The notes under the pieces were generated by a model that saw only the letters and a program-made list of their open reading frames with translations, made no database searches and was not told where the DNA came from. DNA of 40,311 bases from a bacterium (GTDB taxonomy: Bacteria > Vulcanimicrobiota > Xenobia > Xenobiales > Xenobiaceae): positions 1 to 40,311 of the forward strand of contig JAUNIO010000023.1 of the NCBI GenBank assembly GCA_030535355.1, given 5' to 3'. How positions within the stretch are numbered: the stretch's first letter is position 1; the number at the start of each line of letters is the position of its first letter. Shown here one piece after another: positions 1 to 8,288 of this stretch. Position numbers and translations under genes: made by a program.

Positions 1-64
1 CTTTAGGGGGAGTCAGATAGTTTCGCAGGTTAGCTGATCACTAACTAAAAACTAAATGATATTA
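1..64. repeat. Module C intergenic repeat, partial copy
   Basis: This stretch matches the second half of the repeats at 30750-30845 and 36932-37024, starting at CTTTAGGGGGAGTCAGATAG and ending in AACTAAATGATATTA. It is cut by the window start, so the first two hairpins seen in the other copies cannot be assessed. The GTTAGC-loop-CTAAC stem is slightly decayed here. It lies just upstream of the tRNA-Ser gene. Confidence 0.8.
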
Positions 65-109
65 TCTATTGACCTAATTAAAAAATTGTGCTATAAAATT
101 CCAGCACCT

Positions 110-199
110 GGAGTGATGGCCGAGTGGCTAAAGGCGCACGCCTGCTAAGCGTGAGGGTCCAAAAGGCCCGCCTGGGTTCGAATCCCAGTCACTCCGCCA
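110..199 (+). tRNA. tRNA-Ser (anticodon GCU)
   Basis: The acceptor arms GGAGTGA and TCACTCC pair fully, a G discriminator follows, and CCA is encoded. The anticodon loop CTGCTAA gives GCU, which reads AGC and AGU serine codons. The 90-base length with a long variable arm (GGGTCCAAAAGGCCC) is typical of type II serine tRNAs. It is a single-gene unit followed at once by a terminator. Confidence 0.96.
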
Positions 200-203
200 G
201 TGC

Positions 204-231
204 AAAAGCTAACTGGAAACAGTTAGCTTTT
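204..231. terminator. Bidirectional Rho-independent terminator
   Basis: AAAAGCTAACTG, a GAAA loop and CAGTTAGCTTTT form a 12-base-pair hairpin followed by T residues on the plus strand. It ends the tRNA-Ser transcript. On the minus strand it overlaps the last codons of the receiver-domain gene, so it probably also ends that operon. Confidence 0.85.
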
Positions 232-1180
232 TTATTTTTAAGCTTCTAGACTGCCAAACTCCCGTACCATTTTCTAGAGTTTGTCTAGCTAGAGACCAGG
301 GTGTATCGCCCGGAGATTCTTCTCCCCAAATCTGCTGAAACAAACGCTTCAGTTCTGAGGATAAATTCTGCCCCTGGCGCAGCGAAGGAGCTAACGAAAA
401 CTGTTCTAAAGACAGCTCACCGCGGCGGACTTTAGCAAAGAAATCCGCGAAAACCCGATAGTTCACGGCCGATAGACTGCGTTTGTTTGAGCAGTACCAG
501 TGCGAGGACAAGGCACTAAACGTTATAAAATCCCCCAAACAGCGATAGCCGTCAGCCAGCCCCCAGCAGTCAGCGCCACCGTTCCAAGCTTTGTTCCGGA
601 CATTTTCTAGTTCTTCTAAACCATCCCAGGCAGCTAAGGCACCGCCCAGCAACAGCCGTCCCGAGCGGATATGCTCAAAGAAAAGGCGCAAACATGCCTC
701 TCGCTGTTTGCTGGCCCGGGACAAATACCACCTGCGCCAGCGCCCATATAGCCAATTCTTAAAATGCCCCCATCGAAAGGCCCATCTTTGCAAAAACGCG
801 CAGCGCGGCTGCAGCAAACTTCGCAGCAGCCGCTGTAAGGCATCCAAATCGAAGGGTTTATAAGCCGCACCCGCCAAATAGTCCGGCAGTTTCTTCTGTA
901 TCGCATTTTCGCTGATGCAGCTCAGCAGAGCGACGCAATAAATATTGGGGAATCTCTCTTTAATTATTTTTAAGCAGCTTAAGCCATCTAATCCTCCCAA
1001 ACAATCAGCGCACAGCACTATCTGACACGGCCAGTTCTGCAAAAGACGCCAAGCAGCAGAAAAGCCTTTAACGCCTCGCACGGCATAGCCTTCATCCGCC
1101 AAAGCGAAAAGCAGCAGCTCCCTCCAGTCATCGTCTTCTTCAGCGATCAGCACACGCGTTTTAACCTTATTATTCTGCAT
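209..1180 (-). CDS. Response-regulator receiver domain protein with unassigned C-terminal region
   Basis: Residues 8-125 look like a CheY-type receiver domain. There is an acidic cluster at E14-D18, a phosphoacceptor candidate D59 followed by LGGLDG, and a conserved KPF lysine near residue 108. The remaining 200 residues, rich in Trp, Arg and Leu, match no family I recognise and do not look like a common DNA-binding output. The start is supported by GGGAGG seven bases upstream. It is the last gene of the minus-strand pilus-like operon, 35 bases after gspF, which suggests a regulatory or positioning role in that machine, such as a PilG/PilH-like or scaffold role. That role is inference. Its stop codon lies inside the terminator shared with tRNA-Ser. 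Confidence 0.75.
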   Translation of the reverse strand: MQNNKVKTRVLIAEEDDDWRELLLFALADEGYAVRGVKGFSAAWRLLQNWPCQIVLCADCLGGLDGLSCLKIIKERFPNIYCVALLSCISENAIQKKLPDYLAGAAYKPFDLDALQRLLRSLLQPRCAFLQRWAFRWGHFKNWLYGRWRRWYLSRASKQREACLRLFFEHIRSGRLLLGGALAAWDGLEELENVRNKAWNGGADCWGLADGYRCLGDFITFSALSSHWYCSNKRSLSAVNYRVFADFFAKVRRGELSLEQFSLAPSLRQGQNLSSELKRLFQQIWGEESPGDTPWSLARQTLENGTGVWQSRSLKIKKLTVSS

Positions 1181-1197
1181 AATAGCCTCCCCGTTCA

Positions 1198-1215
1198 GCC
1201 AATGTCATTGAGTTA
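1198..1215. repeat. Half copy of module A repeat
   Basis: GCCAATGTCATTGAGTTA closely matches one arm of the palindromic module A at 36803-36836. It lies between the gspF stop codon and the ribosome binding site of the receiver-domain gene. The opposing arm is missing. Confidence 0.45.
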
Positions 1216-2295
1216 TTAAAAAACACTAAGGTTTTGATACAAAGGTAAAAACATGCCCAAAAGCATCAAAGCCATAAACACGCCAATCAGCAGCAGCATT
1301 AAAGGTTCCAGCAGCTGCACAAACTGTTCCAAAGCCAAGCTCACCTGCCGGCCATAGATTTTGCTTACATAATCCAAAGCATCGGCAGGAGCACCGGCCT
1401 CTTCGCTAATTTCTAACATACTAGCTATTAAGCGCGGAAAGAAAGGAGAAGCCGCAAAAGCCTCTCCCAGCGTGCTGCCATTCTTGATGCCGTCATTAAC
1501 CGTGCGCACAGCTTCAGCGAGATGGTAATTGCCAAGAGCATCACCAGCGACATCGAGACATAGAGGCAAGGGCATACCAGTGCGCAGCAGTACCGCAAAC
1601 GTTTGGCAAAAACGCGTCAGCAGCGCTTTTTTGAGAATCTGGCCTATACAGTATGCGCTCAGCTGCCATTTTTGCCAGCGATACCTTCCCCGAGGAGAGC
1701 GCAGATAAGCCGCAGCCAGCCAAATTCCCAACGGCGCAGCAACCAGCAAAACGGTATAAAAAGCCGGGGCACCCAGGACTCCAGCCACGCCCAGCAGACA
1801 ACGGGTCAGCCAGGGCAATTTTAGTTCCTCCGACAGTCCCTGGGTAAAAACAGGCATCAGATGAACGGTAAAAAACGTCAAGCCCAGCACAGAAACCGTC
1901 AGCAAAAACAGCGGATAATGCAGAGCGCCAGTTATGGCACGTTTCAATTTGTATTCTCCCTCCAATAAATCAGCTAAATAGCGCAGAGTGGACGCCAAAT
2001 GCGATGAGCGTTCCGCTGCCCTAACCATGCCAATTTCCAAAAGGTTAAACACGCCGCTGTGCGAGGCCATAGCTCTGGCTAGGCTCTGTCCCTCCATAAC
2101 GCTTCGCAATACCGCTCTCCACGCCAGGCGCAACGTTTCTGGCACTCCGCGCTGATCTAAAACTTCCAGCGAGCGCAGCAGAGGAACCCCTGCTCCCAGC
2201 AAAACGGCAAACTGACGCAGACTTATCATCTTATCGCGCACCGAAGTACGGCGAAAACCGCCAAGATTAAAAGCCCAAGCAAACACCTTGCTCAT
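1216..2295 (-). CDS. Type II secretion / type IV pilus inner-membrane platform protein (GspF/PilC family)
   Basis: The 359-residue protein has the family architecture: two homologous cytoplasmic helical domains (about residues 20-145 and 225-345), each followed by hydrophobic segments (about 150-215 with two spans, and a C-terminal span near 330-355). Motifs such as FAVLLGAGVPLLRSLEVL and FAVLLRTGMPLPLCLDVA mark the two repeats. The platform protein holds the pilus assembly ATPase and pseudopilins at the inner membrane. AAGGAGG precedes the ATG. Its length is slightly below the usual 400 because the N-terminus is short. It follows the prepilin genes in the same operon after 98 bases that include a GC-rich hairpin (2359-2377). 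No partner assembly ATPase or secretin is present in the window. Confidence 0.93.
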   Translation of the reverse strand: MSKVFAWAFNLGGFRRTSVRDKMISLRQFAVLLGAGVPLLRSLEVLDQRGVPETLRLAWRAVLRSVMEGQSLARAMASHSGVFNLLEIGMVRAAERSSHLASTLRYLADLLEGEYKLKRAITGALHYPLFLLTVSVLGLTFFTVHLMPVFTQGLSEELKLPWLTRCLLGVAGVLGAPAFYTVLLVAAPLGIWLAAAYLRSPRGRYRWQKWQLSAYCIGQILKKALLTRFCQTFAVLLRTGMPLPLCLDVAGDALGNYHLAEAVRTVNDGIKNGSTLGEAFAASPFFPRLIASMLEISEEAGAPADALDYVSKIYGRQVSLALEQFVQLLEPLMLLLIGVFMALMLLGMFLPLYQNLSVF

Positions 2296-2394
2296 TGTAG
2301 CCTCCTTGTTTTCTTTTTTTGATTTTCCCCAACAGTCTGGGATGCCTCATCTGTATATAACCGCCGAGAGCGGCGGCTTTGCTTCCTCTCCACG

Positions 2395-3663
2395 TTACTG
2401 CACTCGCTTATAAGAAGGGGTTTTCTCAACAGAGGCCATCCACAGCTCTCCGCGGCTGGTATTGATATAAAGAACATTTTTGAATGGGTCGCAGGCCAGC
2501 CCTGAAGGCATAGCCGAGCGCAAAGCTGACGGCAGGCTATAAACAGACCACTCAGATGTAAGGCTGCCCGCTGCACTAAATTTATAAGTAAGGATCAGCA
2601 GATGATGGTCATCGACTGCGAACAGGGAAGATCCCCAAGAGTTTACCGCCAAGCCCTGCAATGCTTCCGTACCTTGCGGAAGAGCAAGGCGCGTCCCCCA
2701 CCAGCCAACTCCCGCCGCTGCTTCCGTCCCGCTTCCGCTGGGTTTTATGCCAGAATTTAGATATAAAGGGCGAATTGCCCGCGCAGCGCTTTCCGCTATC
2801 CACAAAATACTCGCATGCTCGTCCAAGGCCAGCCCCATCGGCTTCTCTAAGGGTACTTTTTTAGGGCGCAAAGGCGACTCCGCGCTCCACTGCAATGCGT
2901 TCTGAGCCAGACCATCCTGAACGATCCAAATAGCCCCATTGCTCATATCTGCGCAATACAAACGATTACCCCAACTGTCTCCTGCTATCCCCGCAAAAAC
3001 CGGAGCACTCCGCTCACTTGCAGCCGGTGCCTTGAGCACATATCGCGCCTTAAGTTTATTGGCCGAACTAAAGGTGTAATAGCAAATTGCCGGCCGGTTA
3101 GCGCAAGCCGCCCAAACCGCTCCCCGCCCCGGGATGCCGGACAAAGCGCCTGTATAGCAAGGAGAGAGGCCAGGCATCACCAATGATAAACTCTGTGGGG
3201 AATTGGCACCCGAGCTTTGCATAAAATTTACCGATGCGCTTTTGGGCATACTCCAAATAACTTGATCGCTAAAGCTATCGCAGGCCACTCCCATAAACGC
3301 GCGCCCGCGCAAAAGACGGCGCAGCGTCGTTTTAGTCCGCAGCGGAGATTCCACTTCTAAGGTCAGCAGCTTTAAATTACCGCTGAAGTCGCTGAGTGAC
3401 GCCCTCCAAGAATAACCGCTATAATCTCCTGTAAAACGCCCACTGCTGATATTCTCTAGCTTATCAGCGGGCATACAGCACAGATATTCCATTTTATTGC
3501 GGGCCAAAAAAACCGTTGTCGAATACTCACGGTTGCGCAAGCCAAAGCGCCTCCCAGAAGAAAACAGGCTCATCAAATATGAGCAGGCTATATACAATAT
3601 CAGCATTGAGACCAGCAATTCCAAAAGCGTATACGCCACAATCCGCCTGCGCTGCTTCATCAT
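2395..3663 (-). CDS. Prepilin-like protein with C-terminal beta-propeller-like region
   Basis: The start at 3663 is chosen because its ATG overlaps the preceding TGA and GGAGGG lies just upstream, giving 422 residues. The N-terminus has basic residues, then VA|YTLLELLVSMLILYIAC, a class III prepilin signal with Glu at +5 but Ala instead of Gly at -1. After about residue 150 the protein has repeated segments of the kind GIAGDSWGNRLYCAD, GLALDEHASILWIAES, GLAVNSWGSSLFAVD and GLACDPFKNVLYINT. This spacing is typical of NHL or SMP-30-like beta-propeller blades. A pilin stem carrying a propeller could sit at a pilus tip as a binding or sensor module, which is inference. It is translationally coupled to the prepilin gene upstream. 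Confidence 0.8.
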   Translation of the reverse strand: MMKQRRRIVAYTLLELLVSMLILYIACSYLMSLFSSGRRFGLRNREYSTTVFLARNKMEYLCCMPADKLENISSGRFTGDYSGYSWRASLSDFSGNLKLLTLEVESPLRTKTTLRRLLRGRAFMGVACDSFSDQVIWSMPKSASVNFMQSSGANSPQSLSLVMPGLSPCYTGALSGIPGRGAVWAACANRPAICYYTFSSANKLKARYVLKAPAASERSAPVFAGIAGDSWGNRLYCADMSNGAIWIVQDGLAQNALQWSAESPLRPKKVPLEKPMGLALDEHASILWIAESAARAIRPLYLNSGIKPSGSGTEAAAGVGWWGTRLALPQGTEALQGLAVNSWGSSLFAVDDHHLLILTYKFSAAGSLTSEWSVYSLPSALRSAMPSGLACDPFKNVLYINTSRGELWMASVEKTPSYKRVQ

Positions 3664-4337
3664 AGCCCTCCAGTCTGCACTTCCGTGCACAAGGACAGCC
3701 CGCATTGGGCATAAGCCCGCGAATAAGACTTATTCTGAGGAATAGGCATTACCGTAAAACTCAGGCCCAGCATACTTAGGCCGCAGCATTTACTGGCTGG
3801 CACGCTCCAAAACGAAAATCCAGTTACTCCTGTTAACAGAGTTTGCCGTGAGGATATACCGGCATTAGATGTCAGAGAAGCTGAAGAAAACTTATAAGAA
3901 GCCGGATACACACAGCGTTCCAGGATACCTTTAGCGCCTAAATAGCGGTAACCGATCACTAGAACCTGGCTTTGCTTACTGGAACGAAATTTACAGGCTA
4001 GCAGCAAGTTCTTGCCTTTAGCCGCTGTAATTTCCCGGCCATCCTGCCAGTCTGAATAAACAGGCCAAAGAATAGCCTCGCAATGGCGCAGTTCCCGCGC
4101 CAGACAGTCGTTGGCTGTGGCCGCAGCTCTCCAGCACTGCTGCCCCTCCAGACTCTGCCGCGAATAGCGAAAACCACTTATAGCTATCTGACCCGCCAAA
4201 CTCAAAACCATGCCCAAAAGCGCCATAGTGATCAAAGTTTCCACTAGGCCAATCCCCCTCTGCCAACGCCGCCCAGAATGCATACGGCGTCTTAAGCCGC
4301 TAAATATTAAACCGCTAAAAAGAAAGTGAAACATCAT
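3660..4337 (-). CDS. Prepilin-like (minor pseudopilin, PilW/GspJ-like) protein
   Basis: The ATG at 4337 has GGAGG six bases upstream and gives 225 residues, overlapping the previous gene by 23 bases. A long basic leader ends in RG|IGLVETLITMALLGMVLSL, which puts Glu at +5 after the predicted cleavage. The C-terminal body is variable with several Cys and no recognised domain, as usual for minor pseudopilins that form the initiating tip complex. A start at an internal Met nearer the signal is possible, because the leader of about 33 residues is longer than normal. It is followed without a gap by the propeller-fused prepilin. Confidence 0.82.
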   Translation of the reverse strand: MMFHFLFSGLIFSGLRRRMHSGRRWQRGIGLVETLITMALLGMVLSLAGQIAISGFRYSRQSLEGQQCWRAAATANDCLARELRHCEAILWPVYSDWQDGREITAAKGKNLLLACKFRSSKQSQVLVIGYRYLGAKGILERCVYPASYKFSSASLTSNAGISSRQTLLTGVTGFSFWSVPASKCCGLSMLGLSFTVMPIPQNKSYSRAYAQCGLSLCTEVQTGGL

Positions 4338-4791
4338 AGGCTTCCTCCACATTTTGCGCATTTACCATCAAAGCGCGGGTTATCGTAACCGGCTGTTTCC
4401 CAGGGCTAGAGAGAGTGCCAGCGTCAACGCCCCGGCTTAGCAAACGTCCTTGGCCCATGTCAGCCAGTTCAAAGTATTGCTGAGTGCTATCATGGGGCAC
4501 ATAGACACGTAAAAGAACACGGGGAGGATCGAGCGCCTTGCTGGAAGAGCTCAGCTGAGCGTCACCGCAGCCGTAAACGCAGTAATACTCCAGACCGGAC
4601 TGGGCCAGACACAAAGCCCGTTCCGAACGCTCTTGGTAGCCAGAAAAACGGTTGTCCCTTTCCATGTACCCCAAATAAGCACAGCCCAAAATGAGCAAAA
4701 CCACAGCTGCCAGCAGCGTAAAGAGCAGTGCGCTCCCGCGTCTCCGCTTCGTATATATAGCAATGTGGCCATAAAACAATCCAAAAATCAT
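4315..4791 (-). CDS. PilX-like small pilus-associated protein
   Basis: The 158-residue protein begins with a short leader, KRRRG, and then a hydrophobic helix SALLFTLLAAVVLLILG. This resembles the PilX N-terminal region, which lacks the usual Glu at +5. It continues with a segment of the RALCLAQSGLEYY type, typical of PilX/GspK-like minor pilins. GGGGGAGG lies about ten bases before the ATG. It is the first prepilin of the minus-strand arm and overlaps the next gene, so translation is likely coupled. Confidence 0.75.
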   Translation of the reverse strand: MIFGLFYGHIAIYTKRRRGSALLFTLLAAVVLLILGCAYLGYMERDNRFSGYQERSERALCLAQSGLEYYCVYGCGDAQLSSSSKALDPPRVLLRVYVPHDSTQQYFELADMGQGRLLSRGVDAGTLSSPGKQPVTITRALMVNAQNVEEAYDVSLSF

Positions 4792-5136
4792 AATTCATCA
4801 TCCTCCCCCTCGCACGCCAGCGGCTGATTATTATTACGCGTAGGCTATCTATGTTATGCAGATGTGCTGAACGATCGCGCTTTTGCCCATCATCTGCTCC
4901 TGCGAGCGCGCTCGGCTCTTAGCTCCGGGCACTATTTCGCAGAGCCGATGACGGACTGCTTAAAACTAAAGACATGGCTTGCAAACAAAATTAAAATTAT
5001 CTTAATATCCCTGCAGCATTTTCAGAAAAAGGCGCAAGTCAGAGCGAGCCTAAGTCCCCGCCAGCCTGCCGATTCTTCAGATGCAGTAAAAATGCAGCAA
5101 TAACTAATGCTATGCCCAAACGCTCTGGCCAAAGAT
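4792..5136. other. Gap without a convincing gene
   Basis: This 345-base stretch lies between the 127-residue protein gene and the PilX-like gene. A plus-strand frame of 79 codons (4864-5103) lacks a ribosome binding site and resembles no protein family. A perfect 12-base palindrome CGAGCGCGCTCG sits at 4903-4914. I see no terminator with a T run and no clear promoter. Confidence 0.5.
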
Positions 5137-5520
5137 TCAGACATACCGCTGAGGGTAAGCAGATATTTTCTGCAGCGTCAAAACACGGCGTTTCCAAATA
5201 GACTGAGCCTGGGCATACGCTTTCTGAGCCCTAGCTAAACTCACATCTCCGCCGCCTCTTGACCAAAATTCGATATGAGCGACTGCAATTTTCAGCAGTG
5301 TTATTTCCTTAGAGAGCAAAGTGCAAAACTTCGCCACATACGGGCGATCATTTCGGCTGAGCGTTCTTTCACTCAGCTCGCTCGCGCACTTGTTTTGGTG
5401 ATTTAGCCATTCGGTCAGCGCCTCTTGTAAATCGTGCAGGCGATTGCGCACGTAGCTTCGCCCCGCCCGATGCCGCCCGATTTTGCGGCAGATTACCGGA
5501 ATCCAGTCTAAACTTATCAT
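5137..5520 (-). CDS. Small helical protein of unknown function
   Basis: The start at 5520 (MISLDWIP) is chosen because AAGGAGGT lies eight bases upstream; it gives 127 residues. The protein is predicted mostly helical, rich in Arg, Lys, Ala and Gln, with heptad-like stretches such as LHDLQEALTEWLNHQ and LLSKEITLLKIAVAHIE. It has no signal peptide or membrane span. It is the first gene of the minus-strand pilus-like operon, separated from the PilX-like gene by 345 bases, so it may be transcribed on its own. I do not recognise the family. Confidence 0.6.
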   Translation of the reverse strand: MISLDWIPVICRKIGRHRAGRSYVRNRLHDLQEALTEWLNHQNKCASELSERTLSRNDRPYVAKFCTLLSKEITLLKIAVAHIEFWSRGGGDVSLARAQKAYAQAQSIWKRRVLTLQKISAYPQRYV

Positions 5521-5929
5521 AAGCCCGCACCTCCTTGGCAAAGGTAGGCTTACTATAAACTGACCAACTATAGTAAATTTGAAAATAGACCCCCTTAAGA
5601 TTGCACTTTAGTTAACCGTATGTTAAAATATATAAAAATTTTGTTTTATATGATTACCGAACGATAAACTAACTACAAATTTCCCAGCATATTATTTGTC
5701 CCTACAGAAACCGCTTGACTAAACACACTTATATACACTAATATTTATACTACATGAATTCACAATACACGGTTAGGTGCCAGTTTTTAGTTAAAAGGTT
5801 TATTCTAATCTTTAAAGAAAATTTATTTTTATTTAATTTAAACTGCGTTGTTTTGCGGTAGTGACACAGTAGCTTATCAGGTTACCCCCTTGATAGGCTC
5901 ACAGTCCTAGAAGCGGGAGGAATGTTGTC
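5521..5929. promoter_or_regulatory. AT-rich divergent promoter region
   Basis: This 400-base region separates the two pilus-like arms and must hold both promoters. It is far richer in A and T than the flanking genes. The best plus-strand candidate is TTGACT at 5715-5720 with TAATAT at 5739-5744 (18-base spacer), which would leave a leader of about 180 bases. I found no equally good minus-strand site. No riboswitch consensus was recognised. Confidence 0.5.
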
Positions 5930-7387
5930 ATGTTCAACCAGGTAAGCAAAAAAAGCCGAGGTTTCGCTCTGGCATTATCCTTATTTCTAATAGTTATACT
6001 CGCAACAGTATGTTTTGCCGCCCTCAACATTACCACTTTAGATAACCGCGCCGCTACCGAAGATTACAAAGCGTCACGGGCATTTTATGCCGCCCGCGCT
6101 GGAGTAGCTTACGCCAAGGCCCAGCTTACCGACTCGGCCAATGTCAGCCTTACCAGTGTCTTGCGCTATAATGAACATTTGCAATTAGCCGACGGATATA
6201 TCTCCGAAGAAAAGTTTTCCATAACCATTACCCCCGCAGTAGATAATCCCGCCCGCGCTTTTCGCATCTGGAAAGTGGAATCTACCGGATATTACAGCGA
6301 TGCTGCCCGCAAAATCATCGCCTATCTGGAACGCGAGACCTTCGCGCATTACGCCTATTTTACGGATCGCGAAACCTGCATGAGTTCTATAATTCAGTTT
6401 ATGGGGCAAGACAAAATTACCGGTGCTGTGCACACCAACGGCTTTTTCACCATCGCCGATCATCCACAAATCGGCGGGCAAATGGTCTCGGCCAACAGCG
6501 GAGACACTAGCTATAACAAAAGCACCGGCGTTTATAAGCGCACCGACAGCAAAGATTCTACTGACAACAAAGATTTTTACCACTCCGCCAATAAGAATTA
6601 CACCAAGGACCGCGCCATCGCCCTAGATGACAGCCCCGATTTTTCTTTCGCGGGCGGCCAGGCCGAAGTTCCCCTGCCCAGAACCACCAGCAGCGAGATT
6701 ATCGAAGCTTCTAAAATGGCCGACACCTCTTTCAAAGGAAATTACCGCATAGTCTTTACCGAAGACGGCAAGGCCAAATACTATAAACAGGTAACTGCCC
6801 AAGGCCGGACTTATTACGAAGGTTATCCCCCGCACAACAACGGAAAAGATAAGCCAGAAAAAACCCTAGATACTACTGTACGCCCAGGAATAACCATGTA
6901 CGTAGATGGCAACGTCGAGATAGACGGCAAAGTGCTAGGCCGTTGCACTCTCAGCTCTTCGGGTGACACCTACATCTGTGACGACCTGCAGTACGTCAAT
7001 CCCTCCAACTGCGTCCTAGGCATACTCAGCGAAAAGAACATCATCGTCAGAGCCGATCCCAATGTAAAGCAAGATTTTTATATAGACGCCATTCTCATGG
7101 CTCTCAACGGCTCGTTTACCGTTGAGAACTACAACACCGGAGTGGATCGCGGCGAGCTGCACGTTTTCGGCGGCATAGTCCAGAACAAACGCGGCCCGGT
7201 AGGGCAGACTAGCACGCAAACCCAATCGTACTATGGCGGGTATTACACGACCACAAAACACACAGGTTATGCCAAAGATTACGTTTACGACCATAAACTG
7301 GAAACCATGCCCCCCCTCAATTTCCCCTATACGGGTAAATTTGTCATCCGCTATTTCATAGACAAAGGTTCGCTGGGAGGAGTTTAG
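5930..7387 (+). CDS. Large PilX-like pilus-associated protein
   Basis: The 485-residue protein has the prepilin-type N-terminus KKSRG|FALALSLFLIVILATVC followed by an amphipathic stretch ending in ASRAFYAARAGVAYAKAQL. That AARAG-type signature is typical of PilX-like proteins. Glu at +5 is absent. The large C-terminal part contains an ITGAVHTNG segment and later GITMYVDGNVEIDG and ILMALNGSFTVEN segments, resembling the beta-helical region of proteins annotated with DUF4900-like domains. GGGAGGA lies upstream of the ATG. It is the first gene of the plus-strand arm and probably a surface-exposed minor component. Confidence 0.8.
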   Translation: MFNQVSKKSRGFALALSLFLIVILATVCFAALNITTLDNRAATEDYKASRAFYAARAGVAYAKAQLTDSANVSLTSVLRYNEHLQLADGYISEEKFSITITPAVDNPARAFRIWKVESTGYYSDAARKIIAYLERETFAHYAYFTDRETCMSSIIQFMGQDKITGAVHTNGFFTIADHPQIGGQMVSANSGDTSYNKSTGVYKRTDSKDSTDNKDFYHSANKNYTKDRAIALDDSPDFSFAGGQAEVPLPRTTSSEIIEASKMADTSFKGNYRIVFTEDGKAKYYKQVTAQGRTYYEGYPPHNNGKDKPEKTLDTTVRPGITMYVDGNVEIDGKVLGRCTLSSSGDTYICDDLQYVNPSNCVLGILSEKNIIVRADPNVKQDFYIDAILMALNGSFTVENYNTGVDRGELHVFGGIVQNKRGPVGQTSTQTQSYYGGYYTTTKHTGYAKDYVYDHKLETMPPLNFPYTGKFVIRYFIDKGSLGGV

Positions 7388-7388
7388 T

Positions 7389-7895
7389 GTGCATAACCGA
7401 GCTTGCAAAGGCATAACCTTGCTGGAAATGGTCATCGTCTGCGCCGTGGCCAGCATAATCGTGGCCATCTCCGGCATCGCGTGGCAAAAAGCTTCTGCCA
7501 ATCGCAAAATGGACGCGGCTATAGCCGAGCTGGAAGCCGGGCTGGCTTTAGCGCGGCAAACCGCTCAGAATCACGACGGAGCTTATATCGTCTTTCATGT
7601 GTCCAGTAATGACTCCGACAGTACCTGGGAGCTTTTTCCCGGGTCAGCCAAAGCTACCGAAAAAGAGCCTAAAGTGCTGAGCCACACCATCCCCCGGGTG
7701 CTAAACGTATCTTTTTCCCCCGCAGCCACCACAATCATTCAGTTTAACTCTGCCGGTTCCTTAGATAAGGATGTATCCCCTTTTAACTCATCCGGCAATT
7801 GTGAGATCAATATAAGCATAGGCGGCAGCAACCGCAAAACCACACTGACCATCGTCGGTATGACCGGTGCCGTGGTCAAGAATGTGATAAACTAG
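7389..7895 (+). CDS. Prepilin-like protein (GspH/FimT type)
   Basis: A GTG start is used one base after the previous stop, with GGGAGGAG upstream. The 168-residue protein has CKG|ITLLEMVIVCAVASIIVA, a canonical class III signal with Gly at -1 and Glu at +5. The soluble part contains AIAELEAGLALARQTA, a typical GspH/FimT helix, and ends in a beta-rich segment. It probably belongs to the minor pseudopilin tip complex. The tight spacing makes co-translation with its neighbour likely. Confidence 0.88.
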   Translation: MHNRACKGITLLEMVIVCAVASIIVAISGIAWQKASANRKMDAAIAELEAGLALARQTAQNHDGAYIVFHVSSNDSDSTWELFPGSAKATEKEPKVLSHTIPRVLNVSFSPAATTIIQFNSAGSLDKDVSPFNSSGNCEINISIGGSNRKTTLTIVGMTGAVVKNVIN

Positions 7896-7907
7896 GAGGA
7901 CATACTG

Positions 7908-8288
7908 ATGAGAAGACGACCATTATCTCAGCGCCCACGCGGTATGTCCGTCATTGAAATTCTTATCGCTTACACAGTCTTGCTGGTCGCCGTATTAGCT
8001 CTGCTGGGAAGTCTGCCCATGGCTGCTCAGCAGCACAGCAGCGGCGTTACCGCTAACCAAGCCTTATACTATGCCGAACAAAAAATGGACGAGCTGATCC
8101 GCAACGATACCAAAATATCTACGAGCGGCGAATTCCAAGATCTTCCTCTCAACGATAACACCATGGTTCGCACCTGGAAAGGCGAAATCGGAAACGATAC
8201 CGCGGTTGAGACGATTACCGTCAAAGTAACCTGGCTGACAGAACACGGTCAGCGCGAAGTAGTTTTGAGGAGCTATGTGCATATATGA
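7908..8288 (+). CDS. Prepilin-like protein (PilV/GspI type)
   Basis: The start has AGGAGG nine bases upstream. The 126-residue protein has RPRG|MSVIEILIAYTVLLVAVLA with Gly at -1 and Glu at +5. A following ALYYAEQKMDELI segment is the common PilV/GspI motif after the stem helix. The small size fits a minor pilin. Its stop overlaps the start of the next gene (ATGA), so the two are translationally coupled. Confidence 0.88.
   Translation: MRRRPLSQRPRGMSVIEILIAYTVLLVAVLALLGSLPMAAQQHSSGVTANQALYYAEQKMDELIRNDTKISTSGEFQDLPLNDNTMVRTWKGEIGNDTAVETITVKVTWLTEHGQREVVLRSYVHI

Noticed and set aside
4864-5103. A 79-codon plus-strand frame in the gap between the small helical gene and the PilX-like gene
   Set aside because: No Shine-Dalgarno site, no family resemblance, and it would be an isolated plus-strand gene inside a minus-strand operon.
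5840-5929. Possible cyclic-di-GMP riboswitch in the leader of the plus-strand pilin operon
   Set aside because: The leader is long and pilin operons can carry such switches, but the conserved GCAAAGCC-type core and tetraloop receptor of the known class are absent.
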